From the NCBI GenBank assembly GCA_001602885.1, contig LUZH01000031.1, positions 1 through 6,160 on the forward strand: DNA of 6,160 nucleotides. Reading direction: 5' to 3'. Of this stretch, positions 1 through 5,621 are shown one piece after another. Position 1 is the first letter of the stretch. Every line of letters starts with the position of its first letter. The translations under genes were made by a program, and so were the position numbers. The notes under the pieces are model-generated. The model worked only from the letters and a program-made list of their open reading frames with translations. It searched no databases and was not told where the DNA came from. The stretch is from Bacteroidales bacterium Bact_16. Lineage in GTDB: Bacteria; Bacteroidota; Bacteroidia; Bacteroidales; UBA932.

Positions 1-1
1 C

Positions 2-493
2 GTGCTGACCGTGTCCAAGGCGGACGGCGTCTATGCCTTCAAGCTCGCCTCCGGCTTCGAATTTCAGGCCGGCGTGCAGCTCTCCCAGTTCGGCAACCTG
101 ACCGACTACAACGGCTTCGGCATCCAGATGGTGGGCGTCGAGTTCCTGTCCGCAGGCATCACGGCCGTGCCCGGCGACTGGGGTCTGACCTACGGCGGCG
201 ACGGGCAGTACCTCAAGCTCGAGCTCTATTCCGCCGACGGCACCGTCGCACCGGGCAGCTACAAGGCCTGCGCGGTGGGCGGCACCATCGGCGCCGGCGA
301 GTTCGGCATCGGCTACGACGGCATGTTCGGCGCTTCCGGCACCACCTGGTACACGGTCACGGCCGGCACGGCCGCCGGGACCTATGTCACCGACGGCGAG
401 CTGACCGTCGAGCAGGCCGGCGCCACCTACACGGTTACGCTGACGTCTTCGGTGATCACCGCCCGCTACGTCGGGAAGCTGTCCGCCGAATGA
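2..493 (+). CDS. C-terminal part of an extracellular beta-rich protein of unknown function (5' end outside window)
   Basis: The reading frame is open from the window edge and ends at TGA 491-493, leaving about 163 residues. The GTG at position 2 is probably an internal codon, so the true start lies upstream. The protein is rich in Gly, Thr, Tyr and Val, with alternating hydrophobic residues typical of secreted beta-sandwich domains. Recognisable pieces are YLKLELYSADGTVAPGSY, GEFGIGYDG and a final strand pair ending in TARYVGKL. From memory, segments of this style occur in hypothetical surface lipoproteins of Bacteroidales, but I cannot name a family. No catalytic motif is visible. The gene overlaps the next one by ATGA, so the two are probably co-translated. 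A cell-surface or periplasmic glycan-related role is only an inference from that neighbour. It could equally be a SusE/SusF-like binding protein or a structural surface protein. Confidence 0.75.
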   Translation: MLTVSKADGVYAFKLASGFEFQAGVQLSQFGNLTDYNGFGIQMVGVEFLSAGITAVPGDWGLTYGGDGQYLKLELYSADGTVAPGSYKACAVGGTIGAGEFGIGYDGMFGASGTTWYTVTAGTAAGTYVTDGELTVEQAGATYTVTLTSSVITARYVGKLSAE

Positions 494-1308
494 TGCTCAA
501 ACACTCATTCTTCTTTGTTTGCCTGGCACTGGGGGCGCTCGTCGCCCTCGGTGCCTGTAGCAAAACGCCTGTCGAACCCCCTGTGAACGGCCAGCAGCAC
601 CTGCTGGACCTTCTCAACGCGGAGGACAGGCTGCACCGCGACCTGTCGCTGACGAGCGAGGCCATGGGCCGGAAGATGAAATACACGGTCTGGCTGCCCG
701 GCGGCTACGACGCTTCTAAGCAATATCCCTTCCTCTATCTGCTGCACGGCTACGGCGACGACAACAATTCGTGGGTCGACAAGGGCGACGCCCAGCGGAT
801 CGCCCGGGACTATGTGTCCCAGGGCGGCACCCCGATGGTGATCGTGATGCCGGACGGTCTGGTGAACTTCTACTCCGGCGCGTGGGAGACCTACTTCCAC
901 CAGGAGCTGATCCCGGAAGTCGAGAAGGCGTATCACTGCGACGGGAGGCGGGCCGTGGCCGGCCTTTCGATGGGCGGTTACGGCACGCTCTACAACGTGC
1001 TGAACCATCCCGACAAGTTCCTGTACGGCTATGCGATGAGCCCGGCCACGGACCCGGACGGCTTCGGCAAGCTGGTCCGGGCGCAGGCGGATCCGTCCGT
1101 CTTCCCGCCCATCGTGCTCGAATCCGGCACGCAGGACATCACCGTGACCATCGAGTCGGTCCGGTCCTTCTCCGACCTGCTGACGGAGCTCGGGGTGAAG
1201 CACGACTTCATCGAGCGCGCCGGCGGCCACGACTGGGCCTTCTGGCCGGTGTGCCTGGAGAAGGCGCTCGGCCGGATCGGCGAAGCCTTCGCGGCGACTG
1301 CAGAATGA
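490..1308 (+). CDS. Lipoprotein CE1/esterase D-type alpha/beta hydrolase (putative acyl or feruloyl esterase)
   Basis: This 272-residue protein begins with a lipoprotein signal (hydrophobic residues 7-22, lipobox LGAC, Cys23), so it is predicted to be lipid-anchored in the cell envelope. The esterase domain starts near residue 58. LLHGYGDDNNSW (84-95) gives the HG oxyanion segment, VIVMPDG (117-123) follows, and the nucleophile elbow is GLSMGG with Ser160. Asp216 (SGTQD) and His247 (AGGHDWAFW) complete a likely Ser-Asp-His triad. Unlike the other three esterases here it has no N-terminal Ig-like domain; only about 35 linker residues separate the lipid anchor from the catalytic domain. Start ATG 490 overlaps the upstream stop; a second ATG at 493 would remove one Met only. 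CE1 enzymes hydrolyse esters such as feruloyl or acetyl groups on xylan. The real substrate cannot be read from the sequence. Confidence 0.9.
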   Translation: MMLKHSFFFVCLALGALVALGACSKTPVEPPVNGQQHLLDLLNAEDRLHRDLSLTSEAMGRKMKYTVWLPGGYDASKQYPFLYLLHGYGDDNNSWVDKGDAQRIARDYVSQGGTPMVIVMPDGLVNFYSGAWETYFHQELIPEVEKAYHCDGRRAVAGLSMGGYGTLYNVLNHPDKFLYGYAMSPATDPDGFGKLVRAQADPSVFPPIVLESGTQDITVTIESVRSFSDLLTELGVKHDFIERAGGHDWAFWPVCLEKALGRIGEAFAATAE

Positions 1309-1324
1309 AGACTTGATTTTTCTT

Positions 1325-1332
1325 TATATTTG
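1325..1332 (+). promoter_or_regulatory. Bacteroidota -7 promoter element upstream of the first tandem esterase
   Basis: TATATTTG matches the Bacteroidota -7 consensus TAnnTTTG exactly. It lies 19 bases before the ATG at 1352, giving a predicted leader of roughly 16 bases. I see no convincing TTTG about 20 bases upstream, so the -33 half is weak. It may allow the tandem esterase pair to be transcribed independently of the upstream lipoprotein genes; no terminator separates them, so read-through is also possible. Confidence 0.55.
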
Positions 1333-1351
1333 TAGAACAAAGACACTTAAG

Positions 1352-2572
1352 ATGAAAAGAACTTTTACCCTTCTGGCGGCGCTCCTGCTCGGTGTGACCG
1401 CATTCGCCCAGCAGGCGCTCTTCAGCGCCCAGGGCGTCGAATCGCCCGTCATCAATCCGGACGGGACCGTGACCTTCCGCTACCAGGCCCCCAAGGCCGT
1501 CAAGGTCACGCTCTCCGGCGATTTCCTGCCTGTCCAGCACCTGGAATTCGAGATGGACGGCCAGAAGATGGCTTACGACGCGCCCGGCGTGGCCGAGCTG
1601 CGCGAAGGCCCGCGCGGCGTGTGGGAATACACCACCCCCTTCGCTGTGGAGCCTGAGATGTACACCTATACCTTCACCGTGGACGGCACGCAGGTAATCG
1701 ATCCCAACAACGTCTTCGTCAACCGCGACATCGCCTCGCTGACCAGCGTGCTGCTGGTCCCGAAGGCGGGGGAGCGCTCCGACCTCTATGCGGTCCACCG
1801 CGTCCCGCACGGGACGGTGTCCAAGGTCTGGTATCCCAGCTCCACGGCGGGCTTTGACCGTCGCCTGACGGTCTACACCCCGGCCGGCTATGAGAATTCC
1901 AAGACCCGCTATCCCGTCCTGTACGTGCTGCACGGCATCGGCGGCGACGAGGACGCCTGGGTCACCCAGGGCCGCGCCACGCAGATCCTCGACAACCTCA
2001 TCGCCCGCGGCGAGGCCAAGCCGATGATCGTCGTCTTCACCAACGGCAACATCTCCCAGGAGGCCGCCCCGCTGGAGAATTCCACCGGCTACACCCGCCC
2101 GACGATGTCCCTGCCGCAGACGATGGAGGGCACCTTCGAGACATCCTTCCCGGAGGTCGTCAAGTTCATCGACAGCCACTACCGGACCCTTGCCCGCAAG
2201 CAGTCCCGCGCCATCTGCGGCCTGTCCATGGGCGGTTTCCACACCCTCTACATCACGCTCAACAACCCGGACCTGTTCAACTACTCCGGCATGTTCTCCG
2301 CCGCCATCGGCACGGGCTCCGAGCAGACCGCCGCGCACAAGGAGATCTATGAGAATGTGGACGGCAAGCTCGCCACCTACTTCTCCAAGAAGCCCGCGAT
2401 GCTCTGGATCGGCATCGGCCGCACCGATTTCCTGATCGAGTCCAACAACGAGTTCCGCGCCAAGCTCGACGCGGCCGGCTATCCCTACAAGTATATGGAG
2501 ACCGACGGCGGCCACATCTGGCGCAACTGGCGGATCTACCTCAGCGAATTCGTCCCCTTACTCTTCAAATAA
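1352..2572 (+). CDS. Secreted CE1 esterase with N-terminal Ig-like (CBM48/E_set-type) domain, tandem copy 1
   Basis: The protein has 406 residues. The signal peptide (MKR then a hydrophobic run) is probably cut after TAFA, residue 19, which points to export to the periplasm or beyond. Residues about 25-135 form the Ig-like domain common in Bacteroidota feruloyl esterases (VTFRYQAPKAVKVTLSGDF, YTYTFTVDG, IDPNN). The catalytic domain from about 165 shows RRLTVYTPAGYE, YVLHGIGGDEDAW (191-203), nucleophile GLSMGG with Ser292, Asp359 (GRTDFL) and His388 (DGGHIW). The ATG at 1352 is chosen because it starts the signal peptide and lies just after a -7 promoter element; the frame extends upstream to a TTG at 1313, which would fall before that promoter. 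The usual VMPNG segment reads VFTNGN here (228-233). Likely role: removing ferulate or acetate from hemicellulose. It is paralogous to the next gene. Confidence 0.92.
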   Translation: MKRTFTLLAALLLGVTAFAQQALFSAQGVESPVINPDGTVTFRYQAPKAVKVTLSGDFLPVQHLEFEMDGQKMAYDAPGVAELREGPRGVWEYTTPFAVEPEMYTYTFTVDGTQVIDPNNVFVNRDIASLTSVLLVPKAGERSDLYAVHRVPHGTVSKVWYPSSTAGFDRRLTVYTPAGYENSKTRYPVLYVLHGIGGDEDAWVTQGRATQILDNLIARGEAKPMIVVFTNGNISQEAAPLENSTGYTRPTMSLPQTMEGTFETSFPEVVKFIDSHYRTLARKQSRAICGLSMGGFHTLYITLNNPDLFNYSGMFSAAIGTGSEQTAAHKEIYENVDGKLATYFSKKPAMLWIGIGRTDFLIESNNEFRAKLDAAGYPYKYMETDGGHIWRNWRIYLSEFVPLLFK

Positions 2573-2578
2573 TAACCA

Positions 2579-3715
2579 ATGAAAAGAATCGTTACTATCC
2601 TCTCGGCAGCCCTTGTGCTGGCCGGCTCCCTGCACGCGCAGGAGCTCGCCAACTTCCGTATGGGCGGTCCCGCCCCGATCGTCTCCCCGGAGGTCCAGGG
2701 CGACAGCGTGACCTTCCGCCTGAAGGCCGACTATGCCACCGTCGTCAAGCTCTCGGGCTCCTGGATGCCCAATCCCTGGGGCGACACGATCGACATGACG
2801 CGCGGCGCCGACTTCGTCTGGTCCGTCAAGATCCCCCTGCCGCCGGCAGAGATCTACACCTACAATTTCATCGTGGACGGCGTGACCGTCAACGACCCGC
2901 AGAACGTCTACGTGCAGCGTGACGGCACCCGCTACCTCCCGATGCTCACCGTCCCCGGCGAGCGCAGCGAGAACTACGGCGAAGCCACGAAGCACGGCAC
3001 CGTGAGCCATCCCTGGTACGACAGCAAGCTGCTCGGCTTCAGCCGCCGCCTGACCGTCTACACCCCGTATGGCTACGAAGCCAATCCCAAGAAGAAATAT
3101 CCTGTCCTGTACCTCCTGCACGGCGCCGGCGGCGACGAGGAAGCCTGGATCTCGATGGGCCGCACCGCCCAGATCCTGGACAACCTCATCGAGAAGGGTC
3201 TCGCGGAGCCGATGATCGTGGTGATGCCCAACGGCAACCCCGGCCAGCAGGCCGCCCGCACCCTCGGCATCCCGGAGAAGCAGCTCGACTGGCGTTCGCC
3301 CGAATTCCAGAACATCTACGTCAAGAGCCTCTGCGAGGAGATCGTCCCGTTCATCGAGAAGAATTTCCGCGCCGTGGCGAAGCCCTCTTCGCGCGCCATC
3401 GCCGGCCTGTCGATGGGCGGCGGCCACACCATCTCCGCCTCCATCCTCTATCCGGAGCTCTTCGACTACATCTGCCCGCTCTCCGCGGCCGGACAGGCCA
3501 CGCCCGAGCAGGTCGCGACCCTCAAGAAGGCCGGCGTGAAACTCTACTTCCTGGCCTGCGGCGACACGGACTTCCTCTTCGAGGGTTCCAAGGCGCTCGA
3601 CAAGACGCTCACCGAGCAGGGCCTGGACCACATCTTCTACGTGTCCGACGGCGGCCACGTCTGGTCCAACTGGCGCCTCTACCTGAACACCTTCGCCCAG
3701 AAGCTGTTCAAATAG
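2579..3715 (+). CDS. Secreted CE1 esterase with N-terminal Ig-like (CBM48/E_set-type) domain, tandem copy 2
   Basis: The protein has 378 residues, with a signal peptide probably cut after SLHA (residue 20). Residues about 30-127 are the Ig-like domain (VTFRLKADYATVVKLSGSW, YTYNFIVDG, NDPQNV). The CE1 domain shows RRLTVYTPYGYE, YLLHGAGGDEEAW (178-190), VVMPNGNPGQQ, nucleophile GLSMGG with Ser278, Asp331 (GDTDFL) and His360 (DGGHVW). It ends in F..KLFK, like the LLFK and TLFR ends of its paralogues. Only 6 bases separate it from the previous stop and there is no Shine-Dalgarno, just the A-rich leader usual for this phylum, so the two form one operon that ends at the hairpin terminator directly after this gene. 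Family knowledge suggests feruloyl or acetyl-xylan esterase activity. The substrate preference may differ from copy 1, because the loop between VVMPNG and the nucleophile differs in sequence. Confidence 0.93.
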   Translation: MKRIVTILSAALVLAGSLHAQELANFRMGGPAPIVSPEVQGDSVTFRLKADYATVVKLSGSWMPNPWGDTIDMTRGADFVWSVKIPLPPAEIYTYNFIVDGVTVNDPQNVYVQRDGTRYLPMLTVPGERSENYGEATKHGTVSHPWYDSKLLGFSRRLTVYTPYGYEANPKKKYPVLYLLHGAGGDEEAWISMGRTAQILDNLIEKGLAEPMIVVMPNGNPGQQAARTLGIPEKQLDWRSPEFQNIYVKSLCEEIVPFIEKNFRAVAKPSSRAIAGLSMGGGHTISASILYPELFDYICPLSAAGQATPEQVATLKKAGVKLYFLACGDTDFLFEGSKALDKTLTEQGLDHIFYVSDGGHVWSNWRLYLNTFAQKLFK

Positions 3716-3720
3716 GTTTT

Positions 3721-3753
3721 AAAAATCCCCGGCCCAATGGACCGGGGATTTTT
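3721..3753. terminator. Bidirectional Rho-independent terminator between convergent genes
   Basis: Arms AAAAATCCCCGG (3721-3732) and CCGGGGATTTTT (3742-3753) pair perfectly over 12 bp around a 9-base loop. The outer A and T runs give a U tract on either strand. It begins 6 bases after the stop of the + strand esterase and ends 5 bases before the stop of the minus-strand HicB-like gene, so it can terminate both. Confidence 0.9.
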
Positions 3754-3758
3754 ATGTA

Positions 3759-4166
3759 TCAGGCAAAGATGGTCGACAGGTCTTTGCTCAGTTTGCGGAA
3801 CCCGCGCTCGATCCGGTCGCGTTGAGCCTTACGCGGCTTCGTCCCGTTCAGGTAAGACCACAGTTGCTTCTGATTGATGCCGGTCACGATTTCCAGTCCC
3901 GCGAGGGAGAAGATGCCGGCACCTACATAGTATTTCATCAGACTTGTGGCGTCAAAAGAGTAGTGTATCTCATAGGGGCCGTCCAGGAAAGCAGGATATT
4001 TGAATCCTTCCTCCCGGGCGGTCTCCCGGTAGAAATCCATCTGTCTTTTCATGTCTGCCTTAGCCGCTTCCATGGTCTCTCCGGCTCCCGAAAAGATCTC
4101 ATCCTGGCAATAAACGGTAAAAGTCCCGTCCGCCGCACGTTCGATGATCGCTTCAATCGTTGTCAT
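3759..4166 (-). CDS. Solitary HicB-like antitoxin / HTH DNA-binding protein
   Basis: This 135-residue protein resembles HicB-family antitoxins. An N-terminal segment (1-50; TIEAIIERAADGTFTVYC, then a helix containing EAAKADMKRQM) fits the HicB domain. The C-terminal part, about 86-125 (FSLAGLEIVTGINQKQLWSY, then PRKAQRDRIERGF), looks like a Cro/XRE-type helix-turn-helix. HicB proteins usually neutralise the HicA mRNA interferase and repress their own operon. No small HicA-like gene is found on either side: upstream is intergenic DNA with palindromes, downstream the terminator. It is therefore an orphan regulator or an antitoxin remnant. The frame extends to a TTG at 4190, but that codon lies inside the -7 promoter element, so ATG 4166 is the better start. 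Base composition is visibly less GC-rich than in the flanking esterases, which may hint at separate acquisition. The family assignment rests on recognition by eye. Confidence 0.75.
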   Translation of the reverse strand: MTTIEAIIERAADGTFTVYCQDEIFSGAGETMEAAKADMKRQMDFYRETAREEGFKYPAFLDGPYEIHYSFDATSLMKYYVGAGIFSLAGLEIVTGINQKQLWSYLNGTKPRKAQRDRIERGFRKLSKDLSTIFA

Positions 4167-4187
4167 AACTAAAACATTATCCTCGTG

Positions 4188-4195
4188 CAAATATA
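4188..4195 (-). promoter_or_regulatory. -7 promoter element of the HicB-like gene
   Basis: Read on the minus strand the bases are TATATTTG, an exact TAnnTTTG match. It lies 21 bases before the ATG at 4166, giving a short leader of roughly 18 bases. The -33 region is AT-rich without a clean TTTG. The element overlaps the upstream TTG alternative start and so argues against that start. Confidence 0.55.
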
Positions 4196-4224
4196 GTTAA
4201 TTTTCTATTGTATTTATAAGTTTC

Positions 4225-4246
4225 TTAATAGAATAATTACTATTAA
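4225..4246. promoter_or_regulatory. Candidate operator: 7-bp inverted repeat upstream of the HicB-like gene
   Basis: TTAATAG (4225-4231) and CTATTAA (4240-4246) are perfect inverted repeats with an 8-base spacer. They lie about 30 bases upstream of the -7 element of the HicB-like gene. HicB proteins commonly autoregulate by binding dyads near their promoter, so this is a candidate site. AT-rich DNA produces such repeats by chance, so confidence is low. Confidence 0.25.
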
Positions 4247-4298
4247 ATAGGTCGGGTTTTTCAGGTTCGCGGAAATCTTACTTCGTGTGAGTAAAATG

Positions 4299-4339
4299 AA
4301 TGACGTTGAGGGTCCAACAAATGGACCCTCAACGTCATT
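4299..4339. repeat. Palindrome 1 of a twin pair (18-bp perfect stem, 5-base loop)
   Basis: Arms 4299-4316 and 4322-4339 pair perfectly over 18 bp around the loop ACAAA. The inner 12 bases, GTTGAGGGTCCA, are shared with the second palindrome; the outer 6 (AATGAC/GTCATT) are specific to this copy but still pair. On the minus strand the hairpin is followed by the moderately T-rich CATTTTAC, so it could help terminate the esterase transcript, but there is no strong U tract. It may be a REP-like or mobile palindromic element, or a protein-binding site. Confidence 0.85.
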
Positions 4340-4351
4340 TTGGGGCTATTT

Positions 4352-4388
4352 TGCTGTTGAGGGTCCAGCCACTGGACCCTCAACGGCA
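4352..4388. repeat. Palindrome 2 of a twin pair (12-bp shared core, 16-bp imperfect stem)
   Basis: Arms GTTGAGGGTCCA (4356-4367) and TGGACCCTCAAC (4373-4384) pair perfectly around the loop GCCAC. The stem extends outward by one T-G wobble and three more pairs (4352-4355 with 4385-4388). It ends 7 bases before the stop codon of the minus-strand esterase at 4396. The core arms are identical to palindrome 1 and start 51 bases later, while the loop and the outer stem differ. Confidence 0.85.
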
Positions 4389-4395
4389 CCGGGGC

Positions 4396-5475
4396 TTAGC
4401 GGAAGAGGGTGGGGACGAGGGTCTGCAGGTCCGCACGCCAGGTGGTCCAGCTGTGGCCGGCCTGGGCGTTCTCCAGATAGTCGAACCGGAGCCCGAGCTC
4501 CTGGAGGACCTTGCGGGTGTTGATGCAGTTCTGGTAGGCGATGTCGGCCGGGCCGCCCTGCGTGAAGACGAACGCCTTGTAGGTCTTGTTGATCCAGGCG
4601 GCGTTGGCGGCGACGTGGAGGCGCTCCGCCTCGGCAGCGGGATCCGTGCCGGGCATCAGGCTGGACGACAGGACCCAGGCGTAGCGGAACAGTTCCGGCT
4701 TGCCGAAGACGACTTCCATCGTCTCCATGCCGCCCATCGACAGACCCGCGACGGCCCGCGCTTCGGGCTTGGCGACCACGCGGTAGTTGCGCTCCACGAA
4801 AGGAATGATGTCCGTGAACATATCCTCGGCGAAAGGCGGCACCTCGTTGGGCACGCCCTCGACGGTGCCGTTGGGCATCACCACGATCATCGGGACCATC
4901 CTGCCCTCGGCGAGCAGGTTGTCGAGGATCCAGCCGGCGGCGCCCACGCCGGGCCAGGAGGCGTCGTTGTCGCCGCCGCCGTGGATGAGGTAGAGGACCG
5001 GGAGCTTCTGCGTCGAGGTCTCATAGCCGGCCGGCGTCCAGACGTGCATCCGGCGCATCTGCCCGAGCGTGCGGGAATAGTACCAGCGCTGGGCCAGGGC
5101 GCCGTGCGGGACGTCCTTGACATAGCCTTCGCCGACGGTCAGCAGCGCGGCGTTCTCGGCCGTCCGGGGGCTGCCGGGATCCTGGACCTTGACGCCGTCC
5201 ACGACGAAGCTGTAGCGGAAGACGCCGTCGCCCAGCCCTTCGCAGGAGCCCTTCCAGACGCCGCCGGGCGTCTCACGGAATACGACGGGCCTGTCCCAGG
5301 GAAGATCCCCGGTCACGCCCACCGTGCGGGCCTTGGGCGCATAGATCTGGAAGACAACCCGGCCGTCCGGGAGGACGACGGTGGAGCGGAGCGTGTCGGC
5401 CGGCGTGGGCCGGCCCCATTGTGCCGAGAGCGGCAGCGAGCAGCACAGGGCTGCCAGGACAAGAATCTTTTTCAT
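4396..5475 (-). CDS. Secreted CE1 esterase with N-terminal Ig-like (CBM48/E_set-type) domain, divergent copy
   Basis: The protein has 359 residues. The signal peptide MKKILVLAALCCSLPLSA is probably cut after residue 18. Residues about 28-115 are the Ig-like domain (VVFQIYAPKARTVGVTGD, FRYSFVVDGVKVQDP). The CE1 domain has RRMHVWTPAGYE, YLIHGGGDNDASW (162-174), VVMPNG, nucleophile GLSMGG with Ser246, Asp311 (in GGPADIAY, where the tandem copies have TDFL) and His341 (AGHSWTTW). It is more diverged from the tandem pair than they are from each other. Start ATG 5475 begins the signal peptide; an in-frame extension to 5604 would cross two promoters and is rejected. It is divergent from the GH3 gene, and its -7 element sits only 4 bases from the ATG. 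Likely function: deacylation of hemicellulose side groups outside the cytoplasm. Confidence 0.92.
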   Translation of the reverse strand: MKKILVLAALCCSLPLSAQWGRPTPADTLRSTVVLPDGRVVFQIYAPKARTVGVTGDLPWDRPVVFRETPGGVWKGSCEGLGDGVFRYSFVVDGVKVQDPGSPRTAENAALLTVGEGYVKDVPHGALAQRWYYSRTLGQMRRMHVWTPAGYETSTQKLPVLYLIHGGGDNDASWPGVGAAGWILDNLLAEGRMVPMIVVMPNGTVEGVPNEVPPFAEDMFTDIIPFVERNYRVVAKPEARAVAGLSMGGMETMEVVFGKPELFRYAWVLSSSLMPGTDPAAEAERLHVAANAAWINKTYKAFVFTQGGPADIAYQNCINTRKVLQELGLRFDYLENAQAGHSWTTWRADLQTLVPTLFR

Positions 5476-5479
5476 GAAG

Positions 5480-5487
5480 CAAAAATA
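5480..5487 (-). promoter_or_regulatory. -7 promoter element of the divergent esterase, abutting the start codon
   Basis: On the minus strand the bases are TATTTTTG, an exact TAnnTTTG match. Only 4 bases (5476-5479) separate it from the ATG at 5475. If transcription starts at the usual short distance after the element, the leader would be zero or a few bases long. No good TTTG lies about 20 bases upstream. Confidence 0.5.
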
Positions 5488-5558
5488 CACTACCTGCGCG
5501 AGGATGCTTGCTTGCTGTGTACAAATTGTTTCGCGCATGTTCAGGGGGGTCGCGCGCG

Positions 5559-5590
5559 TTTGGGCGTTTGCCATTAATTCTGTATTTTCG
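5559..5590 (+). promoter_or_regulatory. -33/-7 promoter of the GH3 gene
   Basis: TTTG (5559-5562) is followed after exactly 20 bases by TATTTTCG (5583-5590), one mismatch from TAnnTTTG. This is the best two-part Bacteroidota promoter in the window. It lies 31 bases upstream of the ATG at 5622, predicting a leader of roughly 28 bases. Confidence 0.65.
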
Positions 5591-5621
5591 TAGACCGATG
5601 ACAAATCATAACCACAACCAT

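Noticed and set aside
1208..2515. Long minus-strand open frame (435 codons) opposite tandem esterase copy 1
   Set aside because: It is antisense to a clear signal-peptide esterase. Its translation is low-complexity (Gly, Val, Asp, Arg, His) as expected from the complement of GC-rich codons, and it has no recognisable domain.
2558..3658. Long minus-strand open frame (366 codons) opposite tandem esterase copy 2
   Set aside because: Same pattern: a GC-driven shadow of a well-supported gene, without signal peptide, motif or promoter.
4299..4388. CRISPR array or tandem direct repeats
   Set aside because: There are only two units, each is itself a palindrome, and the 22-base spacing and lack of further copies do not fit a CRISPR array.
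4287..4523. Small plus-strand frame whose product repeats VEGP..GPST
   Set aside because: The peptide repeat is just the translation of the two palindromes, and the frame then runs into antisense esterase DNA.
4300..5577. Long plus-strand open frame (425 codons) over the twin palindromes and opposite the divergent esterase
   Set aside because: It reads through the palindromes and then antisense to a CE1 gene with full catalytic motifs. The composition is that of a shadow frame.
5476..5604. Extension of the divergent esterase by 43 N-terminal residues
   Set aside because: It would place the signal peptide internally and cross both the esterase -7 element and the GH3 promoter. ATG 5475 is the sensible start.
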